The translations under genes and the position numbers were made by a program. Below the pieces are notes generated by a model that saw nothing but the letters and a program-made list of their open reading frames with translations, had not been told where the DNA came from and ran no database searches. DNA of 64,000 nucleotides from Beijerinckiaceae bacterium (GTDB lineage Bacteria > Pseudomonadota > Alphaproteobacteria > Rhizobiales > Beijerinckiaceae): assembly GCA_019745195.1 (NCBI GenBank), contig JAIETL010000023.1, forward strand, positions 1 through 64,000, read 5' to 3'. Of this stretch, positions 24,566 through 33,686 are shown piece after piece (the stretch's first letter is position 1; every line of letters starts with the position of its first letter).

Positions 24566-26431
24566 TCAGGCGATCGCCTTCTCCGGATCCGATGCCGCGA
24601 TGAAGCCGCCCGATTGCCGCGACCAGAGCCGCGCATAGAGCCCGCCGCGCGCAACGAGCTCGGCATGGCTTCCGGCATCGACCACGCGCCCCTCGTCGAG
24701 CACGATCAGCCGGTCGAGCGCGGCGATCGTCGAGAGCCGGTGGGCGATGGCGATGACGGTCTTGCCCTGCATCAGCGTCGTAAGTTGCTCCTGGATCGTC
24801 GCCTCGACCTCGGAATCGAGCGCCGAGGTCGCCTCGTCGAGGATCAAGATCGGGGCGTCCTTGAGCAGCACCCGGGCGATCGCGATGCGCTGGCGCTGTC
24901 CGCCCGAGAGCTTGACCCCGCGCTCGCCGACGCGCGAATCGAAGCCCTTGCGGCCGTCCTGATCGGACAGCGCCTGCACGAACTCATGCGCCGAGGCCTG
25001 CCGCGCGGCAGCCGCGATCTCGGCCGGCGTCGCCCCGATCCGGCCATAGGCGATGTTGTCGCCGATCGAGCGGTGCAGCAGCGAGTTGTCCTGCGTCACC
25101 ATGCCGATCTGGGCGCGAAGCGAATCCTGCGTCACCTGCGCGATGTCCTGCCCGTCGATCAGGATGCGCCCGCCTTCCAGCGGATAAAGCCGCAGCAGCA
25201 GGTTGACCAGCGTCGATTTGCCCGCTCCCGACGGGCCGACAAGGCCGATCTTCTCGCCCGGCCTGATCTCGAGATCGAGCCCCTCGAACAGCCCGGCCTT
25301 CTTGCCGTAGTTGAAGCGGACGGCCTCGAAACGGATCGCGCCTTCGCTGACGACGAGCGGCCTTGCATCGGCGGCGTCCGTGAGATCGTGCGGCTTGGCG
25401 ATCGTCTCCATGCTCTCCTGCACCGAGCCGATATTTTCAAAGACCCCGCGCACGAGATGGATCAGCCAGGTCGACATCTGGACGAGCCGTAGCACCAGCC
25501 CGATCGAGGCCGCCACCGCGCCCGGCGTCATTGCTCCAACGCTCCAGAGCCACAGGCAAAGCCACGCCGTGACCACGACGAGCAGGCTGTTCATCGTCTG
25601 CAGGATGACGCTGACGCCTGTGATCAGCCGCGACAGGTCCAGAAACGAGGCGTTCCAGCGCGTCAGCGAGTCGCGCACAGCCGAGCGCTCGGCGTCGGCG
25701 CGGGCGAAGAGCTTGACGGTGAGGATGTTGGTGTAGGCATCGACGATGCGCCCCGTCGTGGAGGAGCGGCCGAGCGAGTTCGCCTCCGAGCGCGCCTTGG
25801 CGCGCGGCACGAAATAGACCAGCAGCACGACATAGGCCCCGAGCCAGACCAGAACCGGCAGCGCCAGCCAGAGCGAGGTCGCGCCGAAGAAGCCGATCGC
25901 GACCGAGGCGAAGATCAGCGCGTACCAGAGGTCGTCGATGACCTCGATCGTCGCGCCGCGGATCGACTGCCCGGCCTGGATGACGCGCGAGGAGAGCCTG
26001 CCAGCGAAATCGTTCTGGAAATAGCCGAGCGCGTGGCCGAGCGTGTAGACATGGTTGCGCCAGCGGATCTGGTTGGTGATCTGCGGCACCACGACCTGAT
26101 CGACGATGGCATGGTTGGCGAAATAGATCAGCGGCCGGACCACGACGAGCAGGAACGCCGCGCCCGCCAGCAGCCAGCCATGATCGCGAAAAATCGTCTC
26201 GGGCGACTGGGTCGCGAGCAGATCGACGAACCAGCCGACCATCAGATACATCGCCGCCTCGATGCCGCTGAAGCCCAGCCCCGTCAGCATGATTAGGGCA
26301 AGCCAGCCCTTCACGCCCTTGATGTGATGCCACATGAAGGGCCAGACCCCGCGCGGCGGCGTGGCGGTCTCGTCGAAGGGCGCGAAAACGTCGACCTGGC
26401 GTTCGAGGGTGCGGAACAGGGGAGCGAACAT
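24566..26431 (-). CDS. ABC exporter, fused transmembrane and ATPase domains
   Basis: The 621-residue half-transporter has a six-helix type I exporter membrane domain (about 25-340) and a C-terminal ATPase with Walker A GPSGAGKSTLVNLLL, Q-loop MVTQDNSLLHRS, signature LSGGQRQRIAIARVLL, Walker B ILILDEATSALD and the H-loop IAHRLST. It probably works as a homodimer at the inner membrane. The MFAPLFRTLE start at 26431 is used; a longer frame to 26512 adds 27 Arg/Pro/Asp-rich residues without membrane character. Lipid A/MsbA-like, drug or peptide substrates are all possible. It is divergent from trmL and unlinked to the bc1 operon. Confidence 0.9.
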   Translation of the reverse strand: MFAPLFRTLERQVDVFAPFDETATPPRGVWPFMWHHIKGVKGWLALIMLTGLGFSGIEAAMYLMVGWFVDLLATQSPETIFRDHGWLLAGAAFLLVVVRPLIYFANHAIVDQVVVPQITNQIRWRNHVYTLGHALGYFQNDFAGRLSSRVIQAGQSIRGATIEVIDDLWYALIFASVAIGFFGATSLWLALPVLVWLGAYVVLLVYFVPRAKARSEANSLGRSSTTGRIVDAYTNILTVKLFARADAERSAVRDSLTRWNASFLDLSRLITGVSVILQTMNSLLVVVTAWLCLWLWSVGAMTPGAVAASIGLVLRLVQMSTWLIHLVRGVFENIGSVQESMETIAKPHDLTDAADARPLVVSEGAIRFEAVRFNYGKKAGLFEGLDLEIRPGEKIGLVGPSGAGKSTLVNLLLRLYPLEGGRILIDGQDIAQVTQDSLRAQIGMVTQDNSLLHRSIGDNIAYGRIGATPAEIAAAARQASAHEFVQALSDQDGRKGFDSRVGERGVKLSGGQRQRIAIARVLLKDAPILILDEATSALDSEVEATIQEQLTTLMQGKTVIAIAHRLSTIAALDRLIVLDEGRVVDAGSHAELVARGGLYARLWSRQSGGFIAASDPEKAIA

Positions 26432-26582
26432 GGCGTGGCCGCCCTCCTCCGGATCGGCATCGTGGTCTTGCGGCAATCTGCATATGGGCCGGCGAGCCCG
26501 GTTTGGCCACACGCTTGACGCATGCCGCCCCGCCGGCCGATGACCGGAGCCTTACGGTTCCGTCATCCCCGATAGCGTCAGC

Positions 26583-27080
26583 ATGCTGCGCCTCGCGCTC
26601 TACCAACCCGATATCCCGCAGAACGCCGGCACGATGATCCGCATGGCGGCCTGCCTTGGCGTGTCCGTCGACATCGTCGAGCCGGCCGCCTTCGATGTGT
26701 CGGACAGGCACTTTCGGCGCTCGGGCATGGACTATCTCGAGCGGGCGGCGGTGACGCGCCACGACTCTTTTGCCGCCTTCGACGCCGCCCGGCGCGCCGC
26801 CGGCCGCCGCCTGATCCTGGCCGAGACCGACGGCGCGACGGCCCATGTCGAGTTCGCCTTTCGGGCGGACGACATCGTCATGGTCGGCCGGGAATCGGCC
26901 GGCGTCCTGCCCGAGGTGTATGCTGCGGCGGATGCGGTGGTGCATGTGCCGATGCGGGCGGGCCTGCGCTCGCTCAATGTCGCGGTTGCGGCGGCGCTGG
27001 TTCTGGGCGAAGCCTTGCGGCAGGTGGGTGGCTACGCAGCGCCACCTCCTGATGAGGCGCGGGGAACCCCTCTCCTGTAA
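26583..27080 (+). CDS. trmL: tRNA (cytidine(34)-2'-O)-methyltransferase
   Basis: The 165-residue SPOUT enzyme methylates the wobble ribose of tRNA-Leu isoacceptors. It shows LYQPDIPQNAGTMIRMAACL (about 6-25), the knotted SAM site VMVGRESAGVLPEVYAAAD (about 100-118) and LRSLNVAVAAALVLGEALRQ. The last residues (from about 161, GTPLL) and the TAA stop are provided by a palindromic repeat that starts at 27062, so the tail differs from the usual family ending; the catalytic knot is intact. Confidence 0.94.
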   Translation: MLRLALYQPDIPQNAGTMIRMAACLGVSVDIVEPAAFDVSDRHFRRSGMDYLERAAVTRHDSFAAFDAARRAAGRRLILAETDGATAHVEFAFRADDIVMVGRESAGVLPEVYAAADAVVHVPMRAGLRSLNVAVAAALVLGEALRQVGGYAAPPPDEARGTPLL

Positions 27081-27209
27081 GGAGAGGGGCAGGGGTGAGG
27101 TGACGGACGTTTCGGGACTAGCCTGACGGAAGCGCGGAGAGGTCTCGCGCGACTGGTTGAAGGGCCGACCCCTCACCCCTGCCCCTCTCCCTCCGGGAGA
27201 GGGGTTCCT
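27062..27209. repeat. MITE-like element with ~39-bp inverted arms
   Basis: The arm at 27062-27100 (GGGAACCCCTCTCCTGTAAG...) and the arm at 27171-27209 are near-perfect inverted copies, each with an internal CTCTCC...GGAGAG hairpin and a CAGGGGTGAGG end. The 70-base centre has no gene. It lies between trmL and hemF, and the trmL stop codon is inside its left arm. It is related in sequence style to the element at 42211-42360. Confidence 0.8.
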
Positions 27210-27248
27210 CGCGCTTAACCTTCGAGGAAAAGCGCTAGGGAGCTTGTA

Positions 27249-28184
27249 ATGAACGATCAGAAGGCCGCAGCAACGGCCCCGACTGACTCAGTCGCCCTGG
27301 CCGAATCCATGAAACCCCGTGCCCGCGCCTGGTTCGAGACCCTGCGCGACCGCATCTGCACGGCGCTGGAGGCGATCGAGGACGAGGCGACCGCCCCCTT
27401 TGCGCCCGAGACCGACGCGGCGACTGCAGGCCGCTTCGTGCGCACGCCCTGGAGCCGCACCAACCATGACGGGGCCGAGGGCGGCGGCGGGGTGATGTCG
27501 GTGATGTCGGGCCGCGTCTTCGAGAAGGTCGGCGTCCATGTCTCGACCGTCTACGGCACCTTCCAGCCCGAATTCGCCGGCCAGATTCCGGGCGCTGCCG
27601 AAGACCCACGCTTCCACGCCACGGGGATTTCGCTGATCGCCCATCCCTGGAACCCGCATGCGCCGACCGTCCATATGAACACCCGCTTCGTCGTGACGAC
27701 GAAGCCCTGGTTCGGCGGCGGCGCCGACCTGACGCCGGTGTTGGTCAGGCGGCGCACCCAGGACGATCCGGACTCGATCGCCTTCCACGCCGCCATGCGC
27801 GCGCCCTGCGAGCGCTTCGCGCCGGTCGCCGATTACGACCGCTTCAAGCAATGGTGCGAGGAGTATTTCTTCCTCAAGCACCGCAACGAGCCGCGCGGCA
27901 TCGGCGGCATTTTCTACGACTATCTCTGGTCGACCGACCCCGAGGGCGAATTCGCCTTCACGCAGGCCGTCGGCGAGGCCTTTCTCGACATCTACCCGCA
28001 GATCATGCTGGCCAACATGTCGAAGTCCTGGACCGACGAGGACCGCTACGAGCAACAGGTCCGGCGCGGCCGCTATGTCGAGTTCAACCTGCTCCACGAT
28101 CGCGGCACGATCTTCGGCCTCAGGACCGGCGGAAACGTGGACTCGATCCTGTCCTCGCTGCCGCCGACGGTGAGGTGGCCATAA
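27249..28184 (+). CDS. hemF: Aerobic coproporphyrinogen III oxidase
   Basis: The enzyme performs the oxygen-dependent decarboxylation of coproporphyrinogen III to protoporphyrinogen IX. The 311-residue length is normal. Diagnostic stretches: [51 protein letters not shown] (the HemF signature, about 154-166), and [19 protein letters not shown] near the end. The ATG at 27249 follows the repeat element by 39 bases; its promoter may be in or next to the repeat. Confidence 0.97.
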   Translation: MNDQKAAATAPTDSVALAESMKPRARAWFETLRDRICTALEAIEDEATAPFAPETDAATAGRFVRTPWSRTNHDGAEGGGGVMSVMSGRVFEKVGVHVSTVYGTFQPEFAGQIPGAAEDPRFHATGISLIAHPWNPHAPTVHMNTRFVVTTKPWFGGGADLTPVLVRRRTQDDPDSIAFHAAMRAPCERFAPVADYDRFKQWCEEYFFLKHRNEPRGIGGIFYDYLWSTDPEGEFAFTQAVGEAFLDIYPQIMLANMSKSWTDEDRYEQQVRRGRYVEFNLLHDRGTIFGLRTGGNVDSILSSLPPTVRWP

Positions 28185-28243
28185 TTCAACCGCAGCGGGC
28201 GCGGACAACCCTGCCGGTAAATGGCAGAAGACTTCGGTGTTCC

Positions 28244-28633
28244 ATGCGTCTGCTCGTTGCGGTTTTGATGGCGTGGGTCTTTTTTGTCGACGCCGCCATG
28301 GCATGCCGAAATCCGGCCAGCAACACGATGACGTTGCTGCGCAAACTACCAGGCGACGCGCTCAAAGAAGCGCTCGTTGCGAAAGTCGATGTTATCGAAA
28401 TGCTTAACGATTCGGAGGCAAAAATTAAAGTCATCGAATCGATCAAGGGCGCGCATTCCGAGCAAATATTAAAGTTGAACACAGGAGGATCATCCTGCGA
28501 TCAGCATCTTCGCCACTATAATATCGGAGAGAAATTCTACATTTCAGGCCGGCTCATAAAATTACCTGGACAATCCGCTCAGAGTGAAAGCATGTTCTTT
28601 GGGCGCTGGCCCTATGACCGATCCGCCAATTGA
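28244..28633 (+). CDS. Small secreted protein of unknown function
   Basis: The 129-residue precursor starts with a clear signal peptide (MRLLVAVLMAWVFFVDAAMA, cleavage before CRNPAS) and has Cys residues at about 21 and 84. The mature part alternates strands and charged turns (VDVIEMLNDSEAKIKVIESI; YISGRLIKLPGQ), suggesting a small beta-rich domain of a kind seen in other short exported proteins. Base composition is clearly lower in GC than the neighbours, for example AAAAATTAAAGTC at 28420, a sign of recent acquisition or relaxed selection. I do not recognise the family. Confidence 0.65.
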   Translation: MRLLVAVLMAWVFFVDAAMACRNPASNTMTLLRKLPGDALKEALVAKVDVIEMLNDSEAKIKVIESIKGAHSEQILKLNTGGSSCDQHLRHYNIGEKFYISGRLIKLPGQSAQSESMFFGRWPYDRSAN

Positions 28634-28703
28634 TCAAACTGCCAGCCGGCGTGTTGGCCCGTAAGGTCTGCAAGAGCGCATCTGATCGGCACGACCGGCA
28701 TCG

Positions 28704-29948
28704 TCATATCCGACCAGAAAACGCCGCGATGGCCTTCTCGATCAAGGCCGCCTGAACCGCACGGTCAGGCGGGCAGCCGGCCTCGATCCAGTCACGACGA
28801 GCCTGTTCGAGCACGCGCCCGACCAGCGGCCCCGGCGGCATGCCTCGCGCCGTGACATCCCGACCGGTCGGCAGGAAGAGCGGCGTCCGGCCAAGGTCGG
28901 CGATCAGCGCCTGTGCGCTAGCCTGAGCCCCCTGCTCCGCCGCGGCGCTCAGCAACACCAGCGCGCCCGCCACGGCATCTGCTCCGACGCGATGCGCCAG
29001 ATGCCGCAGGCTCGTCAGCACGGGCTCCCTCGCCTGCCCCGCCAGCGCCTCCAGCGCCGCCGCGATCCGCGCGACGCGATCGAACTCCTCGTTCGAGAGC
29101 CGCAGCCGCTCGCGCAGGCGCAGTGTGTCCTCCCTTACCTCGACCGCCAGCGCCGCAAGCCGGAAGGCAGGATCGACCTCTCCCGCATCGTCCCGCTCCG
29201 CGACCGCCGCGAAGCGCGCCAGCCTCGGCACACAGCCGAGCACCGGCATCAGCAAACCGCCGCCAGCCATCGCCGCGACCGCATCCGCGGCGCCCGGCGC
29301 GACGATGAGCTTCAGCATCTCGGCGCGCACGCGCTCGCGCGACAAGCCCTCCAGACCGGCCCGGCCGGCGATGCAGGCGGCAAACCCCTCCGCATCGGGC
29401 GCGCCCTGTCCATAGCGGGCATGAAACCGGAAGAAGCGCAGGATGCGCAGGTAATCCTCCGCGATGCGGGCGCCGGCATCGCCGATGAAGCGGATTTTTC
29501 GCGCGGCGAGATCGTCAAGCCCGCCACAAAAATCATGGATCGCGCCCTCGCGGTCGAGCCCGAGCGCGTTGATGGTGAAATCGCGCCGCAGCGCGTCCTG
29601 CGCGAAATCGCGCCCGAAGATCACTTTCGCATGCCGGCCATCGGTCTCGATGTCGCGCCTGAGCGTCGTCACCTCGAAGCTGGCGTCATGGCCGACCAGC
29701 GTCACCGTGCCGTAGTCGACGCCGGTCGGCACGGGCTTGAAGCCGGCGGCCGCGCCGCGCCGCATCGTCTCCTTGGGCAGCGCCGTGGTGGCGAGGTCGA
29801 TGTCACTCGCCGCTTCGCTGAGCAGCAGGTTGCGCACCGCGCCGCCGACGATGCGGGTCTCCTCGCCGTCGCCGTTCAGCGCATCGAGCACGGTCGCCAG
29901 CGCCGGCTGGCTGAGCAGCGCCGCGATGCGCGCCTGCCGGTCGCTCAC
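28704..29948 (-). CDS. cca: CCA-adding tRNA nucleotidyltransferase / poly(A) polymerase family
   Basis: The 414-residue class II nucleotidyltransferase adds or repairs the 3' CCA of tRNA. The catalytic core shows IVGGAVRNLLL (about 33-43) and the metal-binding DIDLATTALP (Asp-Ile-Asp, about 49-58), then RRDFTINALGLD and the DYLRILRFFRFHARYG block. The GTG at 29948 (VSDRQARIAALL) is preceded by GAGGAG at a good distance; a GTG at 29972 is the alternative and would overlap the upstream gene. It belongs to a minus-strand run Nudix-DUF6111-cca. Confidence 0.92.
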   Translation of the reverse strand: MSDRQARIAALLSQPALATVLDALNGDGEETRIVGGAVRNLLLSEAASDIDLATTALPKETMRRGAAAGFKPVPTGVDYGTVTLVGHDASFEVTTLRRDIETDGRHAKVIFGRDFAQDALRRDFTINALGLDREGAIHDFCGGLDDLAARKIRFIGDAGARIAEDYLRILRFFRFHARYGQGAPDAEGFAACIAGRAGLEGLSRERVRAEMLKLIVAPGAADAVAAMAGGGLLMPVLGCVPRLARFAAVAERDDAGEVDPAFRLAALAVEVREDTLRLRERLRLSNEEFDRVARIAAALEALAGQAREPVLTSLRHLAHRVGADAVAGALVLLSAAAEQGAQASAQALIADLGRTPLFLPTGRDVTARGMPPGPLVGRVLEQARRDWIEAGCPPDRAVQAALIEKAIAAFSGRI

Positions 29949-29961
29949 CTGAACCGGCTCC

Positions 29962-30219
29962 TCATTTGAAACGACCTGGCACCAGCCGTCCGTTCTCCAT
30001 ATGCGGCGGCTCGTAGGCACCCTGCTCGCGCGGAGCGATCCAGCCGCCCCAGGCGATCAGCGCGATGACGAAGGCGAGCCCGACGATCGAGAGCCAGAAC
30101 CAATGTTTTGCCCAGTGCTCGACATCGAGCGGGTTGCGCCGCTGGACGATGAGCCAGCCCGCGAAGATACAGAAGGGCAGGACGAAGAGCAGAACCTCTT
30201 CGATGATCGAGCGCAGCAT
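29962..30219 (-). CDS. DUF6111-type small membrane protein
   Basis: The 85-residue protein has two membrane helices (about 6-25, EEVLLFVLPFCIFAGWLIV, and about 42-60, FWLSIVGLAFVIALIAWGG) and a short soluble tail ending GRLVPGRFK. I recognise it as the DUF6111 family found in Hyphomicrobiales beside the CCA enzyme and a Nudix hydrolase; no function is known. It starts 22 bases after the Nudix stop and ends 13 bases before the cca start, so it is part of one operon. Confidence 0.8.
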   Translation of the reverse strand: MLRSIIEEVLLFVLPFCIFAGWLIVQRRNPLDVEHWAKHWFWLSIVGLAFVIALIAWGGWIAPREQGAYEPPHMENGRLVPGRFK

Positions 30220-30241
30220 CAGTTTTCTTATCCGATCCGGA

Positions 30242-30886
30242 TCAGCCGGCCAGCCGCTCATAGAGATTGCGGATCATGCCGGCGGTTGCGCCCCAGATAT
30301 AGCGATCACGATAAGAAATGGCATAGTAGGTCCGGTAAAGCCCTTTCCACTCGCGCCCCTCGCGCTTGTGATTGGCCGGATCGAGCAGGAAATCGAGCGG
30401 CGTCTCGAAGGCCTCGTCGACCTCATGGAGGTTGAGCGTCAGCGAGAATGGCGGCTCGACCAGCGCCACGACGGGCACGATGCGATAGCCCGTCCCGGTC
30501 AGATAGGCGTCGAGATAGCCCAGCGTGCGGACATGCGTGCGCGCCAGCCCGATCTCCTCCTCGGTCTCGCGCAGCGCCGTCACCACGGGCGAGCCATCGA
30601 CCGCGTCCACGCGTCCGCCCGGAAAGGCGACCTGCGCCGAATGGCTGCGGAGCGCCGCCGCGCGCTGCGTCAGCAGCACGGTCGGCCCGCTCTCGCGCAG
30701 CACGATCGGGATCAGCACGGCCGCCTGGACGGCCGCCGCCTCGTCGGGCTGCGCCATCGGCTGCGGCTGCATCTCGTGGTCGCCCCGCGGCCGGGCGATC
30801 AGGTCGCCGGGTTGTGGCGGCTCAGGCCGCAGCCGGTCCTGCGCCAGCGCGGCGAATTCGACTCCCGATAGTCTCAAAGCCGGCAT
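30242..30886 (-). CDS. Nudix hydrolase, CoA pyrophosphatase type
   Basis: The 214-residue protein has the Nudix box GGRVDAVDGSPVVTALRETE-EEIGL (about 91-115) in the CoA-pyrophosphatase variant (PF-type N-terminal VLIPIVLRESGPTVLLTQRA and the upstream LRSHSAQVAFPGG motif). It should cleave CoA or acyl-CoA to phosphopantetheine derivatives and 3',5'-ADP. First gene of the Nudix-DUF6111-cca operon on the minus strand. Confidence 0.88.
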   Translation of the reverse strand: MPALRLSGVEFAALAQDRLRPEPPQPGDLIARPRGDHEMQPQPMAQPDEAAAVQAAVLIPIVLRESGPTVLLTQRAAALRSHSAQVAFPGGRVDAVDGSPVVTALRETEEEIGLARTHVRTLGYLDAYLTGTGYRIVPVVALVEPPFSLTLNLHEVDEAFETPLDFLLDPANHKREGREWKGLYRTYYAISYRDRYIWGATAGMIRNLYERLAG

Positions 30887-30914
30887 TCGGGGGCCTGCAT
30901 CCGGAGAACTTTCT

Positions 30915-31526
30915 TCATAGCCCGTCGATCTCGCTGGCCGGCACGGCCGGGTAGAACGCGCCCGCGGCCGCCACGCCGAACATGGCCACGCCCTCGACCT
31001 CGCGCACCTCGCCCAGCGCCAGCAGATCGTAGGTCAAGGCCCGCGTCAGCCGCGCCCAGAGGTTACGCCGGACCAGCACATAGGGCTTCAGCCCGTCGCT
31101 GTCAGCGCGCGCGAATCGCAAGGGATTCTCCGGTCCCGCGCTGACGACATCGTCGACCTGCGTCCGGAACGCGAGCGAGCGCCCGTCTCCCTCGCCGTCC
31201 ACAGCCATCTCGACGGCCTGGAACGGTGCATCCTCGACCTTGATTCCGACCTTCTCGACCGGGGTCACGAGAAAGTAATCGTCGCCCTCCCGCTTCAGGA
31301 CAGAGGAAAAAAGTCGGACGAGCGCAGGTCTTCCGATCGGTGTGCCGAGATAAAACCACGTGCCGTCGGCGGCGATGCGCATGTCGAGATCGCCGCAAAA
31401 CGGCGGATTCCAGCGCTCCACAGGGGGTGGACCGCGCTCTTTGCCATTGCGCAGCGCGCCCAGCAGGCGCTCCATGGCGTTGCCCGGCATCGTCATCGAA
31501 ACGCCCGGCCGTACCGGCTGCGGCAT
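30915..31526 (-). CDS. DUF1285-domain protein
   Basis: The 203-residue protein matches DUF1285: ERWNPPFCGDLDMRIAADGT near residue 37-56, WFYLGTPIGRPALVRLFSSVLKRE, and DYFLVTPVEKVGIKVEDAPF. This family is cytoplasmic with no assigned activity. The start is uncertain: the ATG at 31526 (MPQPVRPG) has a weak AGGGGA upstream, and the Met at 31496 is an alternative. It lies 29 bases before the Nudix gene on the same strand and is probably in that operon. It diverges from moxR. Confidence 0.83.
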   Translation of the reverse strand: MPQPVRPGVSMTMPGNAMERLLGALRNGKERGPPPVERWNPPFCGDLDMRIAADGTWFYLGTPIGRPALVRLFSSVLKREGDDYFLVTPVEKVGIKVEDAPFQAVEMAVDGEGDGRSLAFRTQVDDVVSAGPENPLRFARADSDGLKPYVLVRRNLWARLTRALTYDLLALGEVREVEGVAMFGVAAAGAFYPAVPASEIDGL

Positions 31527-31719
31527 ATTGGTTGCATCGCGTCCCCTGCCTTGAACTCTACATAATCGTGAAGCCGACTTGGACCCTCGCAGCCTTGGCG
31601 GACTTGAGCCGATGCCGCGACCGGCCCACACTCAACGGCTCAGCGCCGAACAGGTTCAAGACGACGCTTGAGGCCAGACGACGACGCCGGGCGGCGGAAC
31701 GAAGGTTGAGGAGAACGAG

Positions 31720-32745
<1,026 letters not shown>

Positions 32746-32761
32746 GGGAGGCGATCGCCAG

Positions 32762-33682
32762 ATGCTGCGCACGCGCGTTCTAGGCCAGGCCGAACGCCAG
32801 CCCGCCAAGCCGGTTCTCACCGCCTCGCTCGATCTGGCGGCGCGTCTGCCGCGCCTGATCCTGGAGGCGCGCAGGGTTTCGGCCAGCGTCCACGGCATCC
32901 ATGGCCGCAGGCGGGCCGGGCCGGGCGAGACCTTCTGGCAGTACCGGCCGCTCGTCACCGGCGAATCCTCCTCGCGCATCGACTGGCGGCGCTCGGCCCG
33001 CGACGGCCACCTTTTCGTCCGGGAGCGCGAATGGGAGGCCTCGCACGCGATCTGGCTGTGGATCGACCGCTCCTCCTCGATGGGTTTTTCCTCCTCGCTC
33101 GCCATGGCCTCCAAGGTCGATCGTGCGCTGGTCGCGGGCTTCGCGCTCGCCGAGACGCTGGTCGATGGCGGCGAGCGCGTCGGCCATCTCGGCCTGACCC
33201 GTGCCATGGCTTCGCGCCGGATCGTCGAACAACTCGCGCAGGCGATTTTGGTCGATTCCAAGGGCGCCGATCTCGACCTCCCACCCGACGGCCCGCTGCC
33301 GCGGCTCGCCGACGCGATCCTCATCACCGACGGGCTCTCGCCAGCGGCCTCTCTGGCGCAGCGCATCGCGACCATGGCCTCCAGCGGCGCGCGCGGCCAC
33401 ATCCTGCTAATCGCCGATCCGATCGAGGAGACCTTTCCCTTCACCGGGCAGGCCGAACTCTTCGATCTGGAGGACGGCTTGTCGCTTCGCGTCGGCGACG
33501 CCGGCTCCTGGGGCGTCGAATACCGCCAGCGGCTCGAAGCCCATCGCGACGCGATCCGCGAGGCCTGCCGCAAGGCCGGCTGGACGCTGACCCTGCACCG
33601 CACCGACCGGCCGGCCAGCGAAGGCGTGCTGCGCATCGCCAGCCTGATCGCGACCTCGCGCGGCAGCGGCGGAGGGCGATAA
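32762..33682 (+). CDS. DUF58 protein with VWA-like fold
   Basis: The 306-residue protein carries the DUF58 block: a Gly-rich region, ESSSRIDWRRSARDGHLFVR (about 70-88), then a VWA-type MIDAS-like DRSSSMGFSS at 101-110. DUF58 proteins are paired with MoxR ATPases and usually lie at the membrane. It starts 17 bases after moxR and ends 5 bases before the next gene, so the set is one operon. Confidence 0.9.
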   Translation: MLRTRVLGQAERQPAKPVLTASLDLAARLPRLILEARRVSASVHGIHGRRRAGPGETFWQYRPLVTGESSSRIDWRRSARDGHLFVREREWEASHAIWLWIDRSSSMGFSSSLAMASKVDRALVAGFALAETLVDGGERVGHLGLTRAMASRRIVEQLAQAILVDSKGADLDLPPDGPLPRLADAILITDGLSPAASLAQRIATMASSGARGHILLIADPIEETFPFTGQAELFDLEDGLSLRVGDAGSWGVEYRQRLEAHRDAIREACRKAGWTLTLHRTDRPASEGVLRIASLIATSRGSGGGR

Positions 33683-33686
33683 GACC

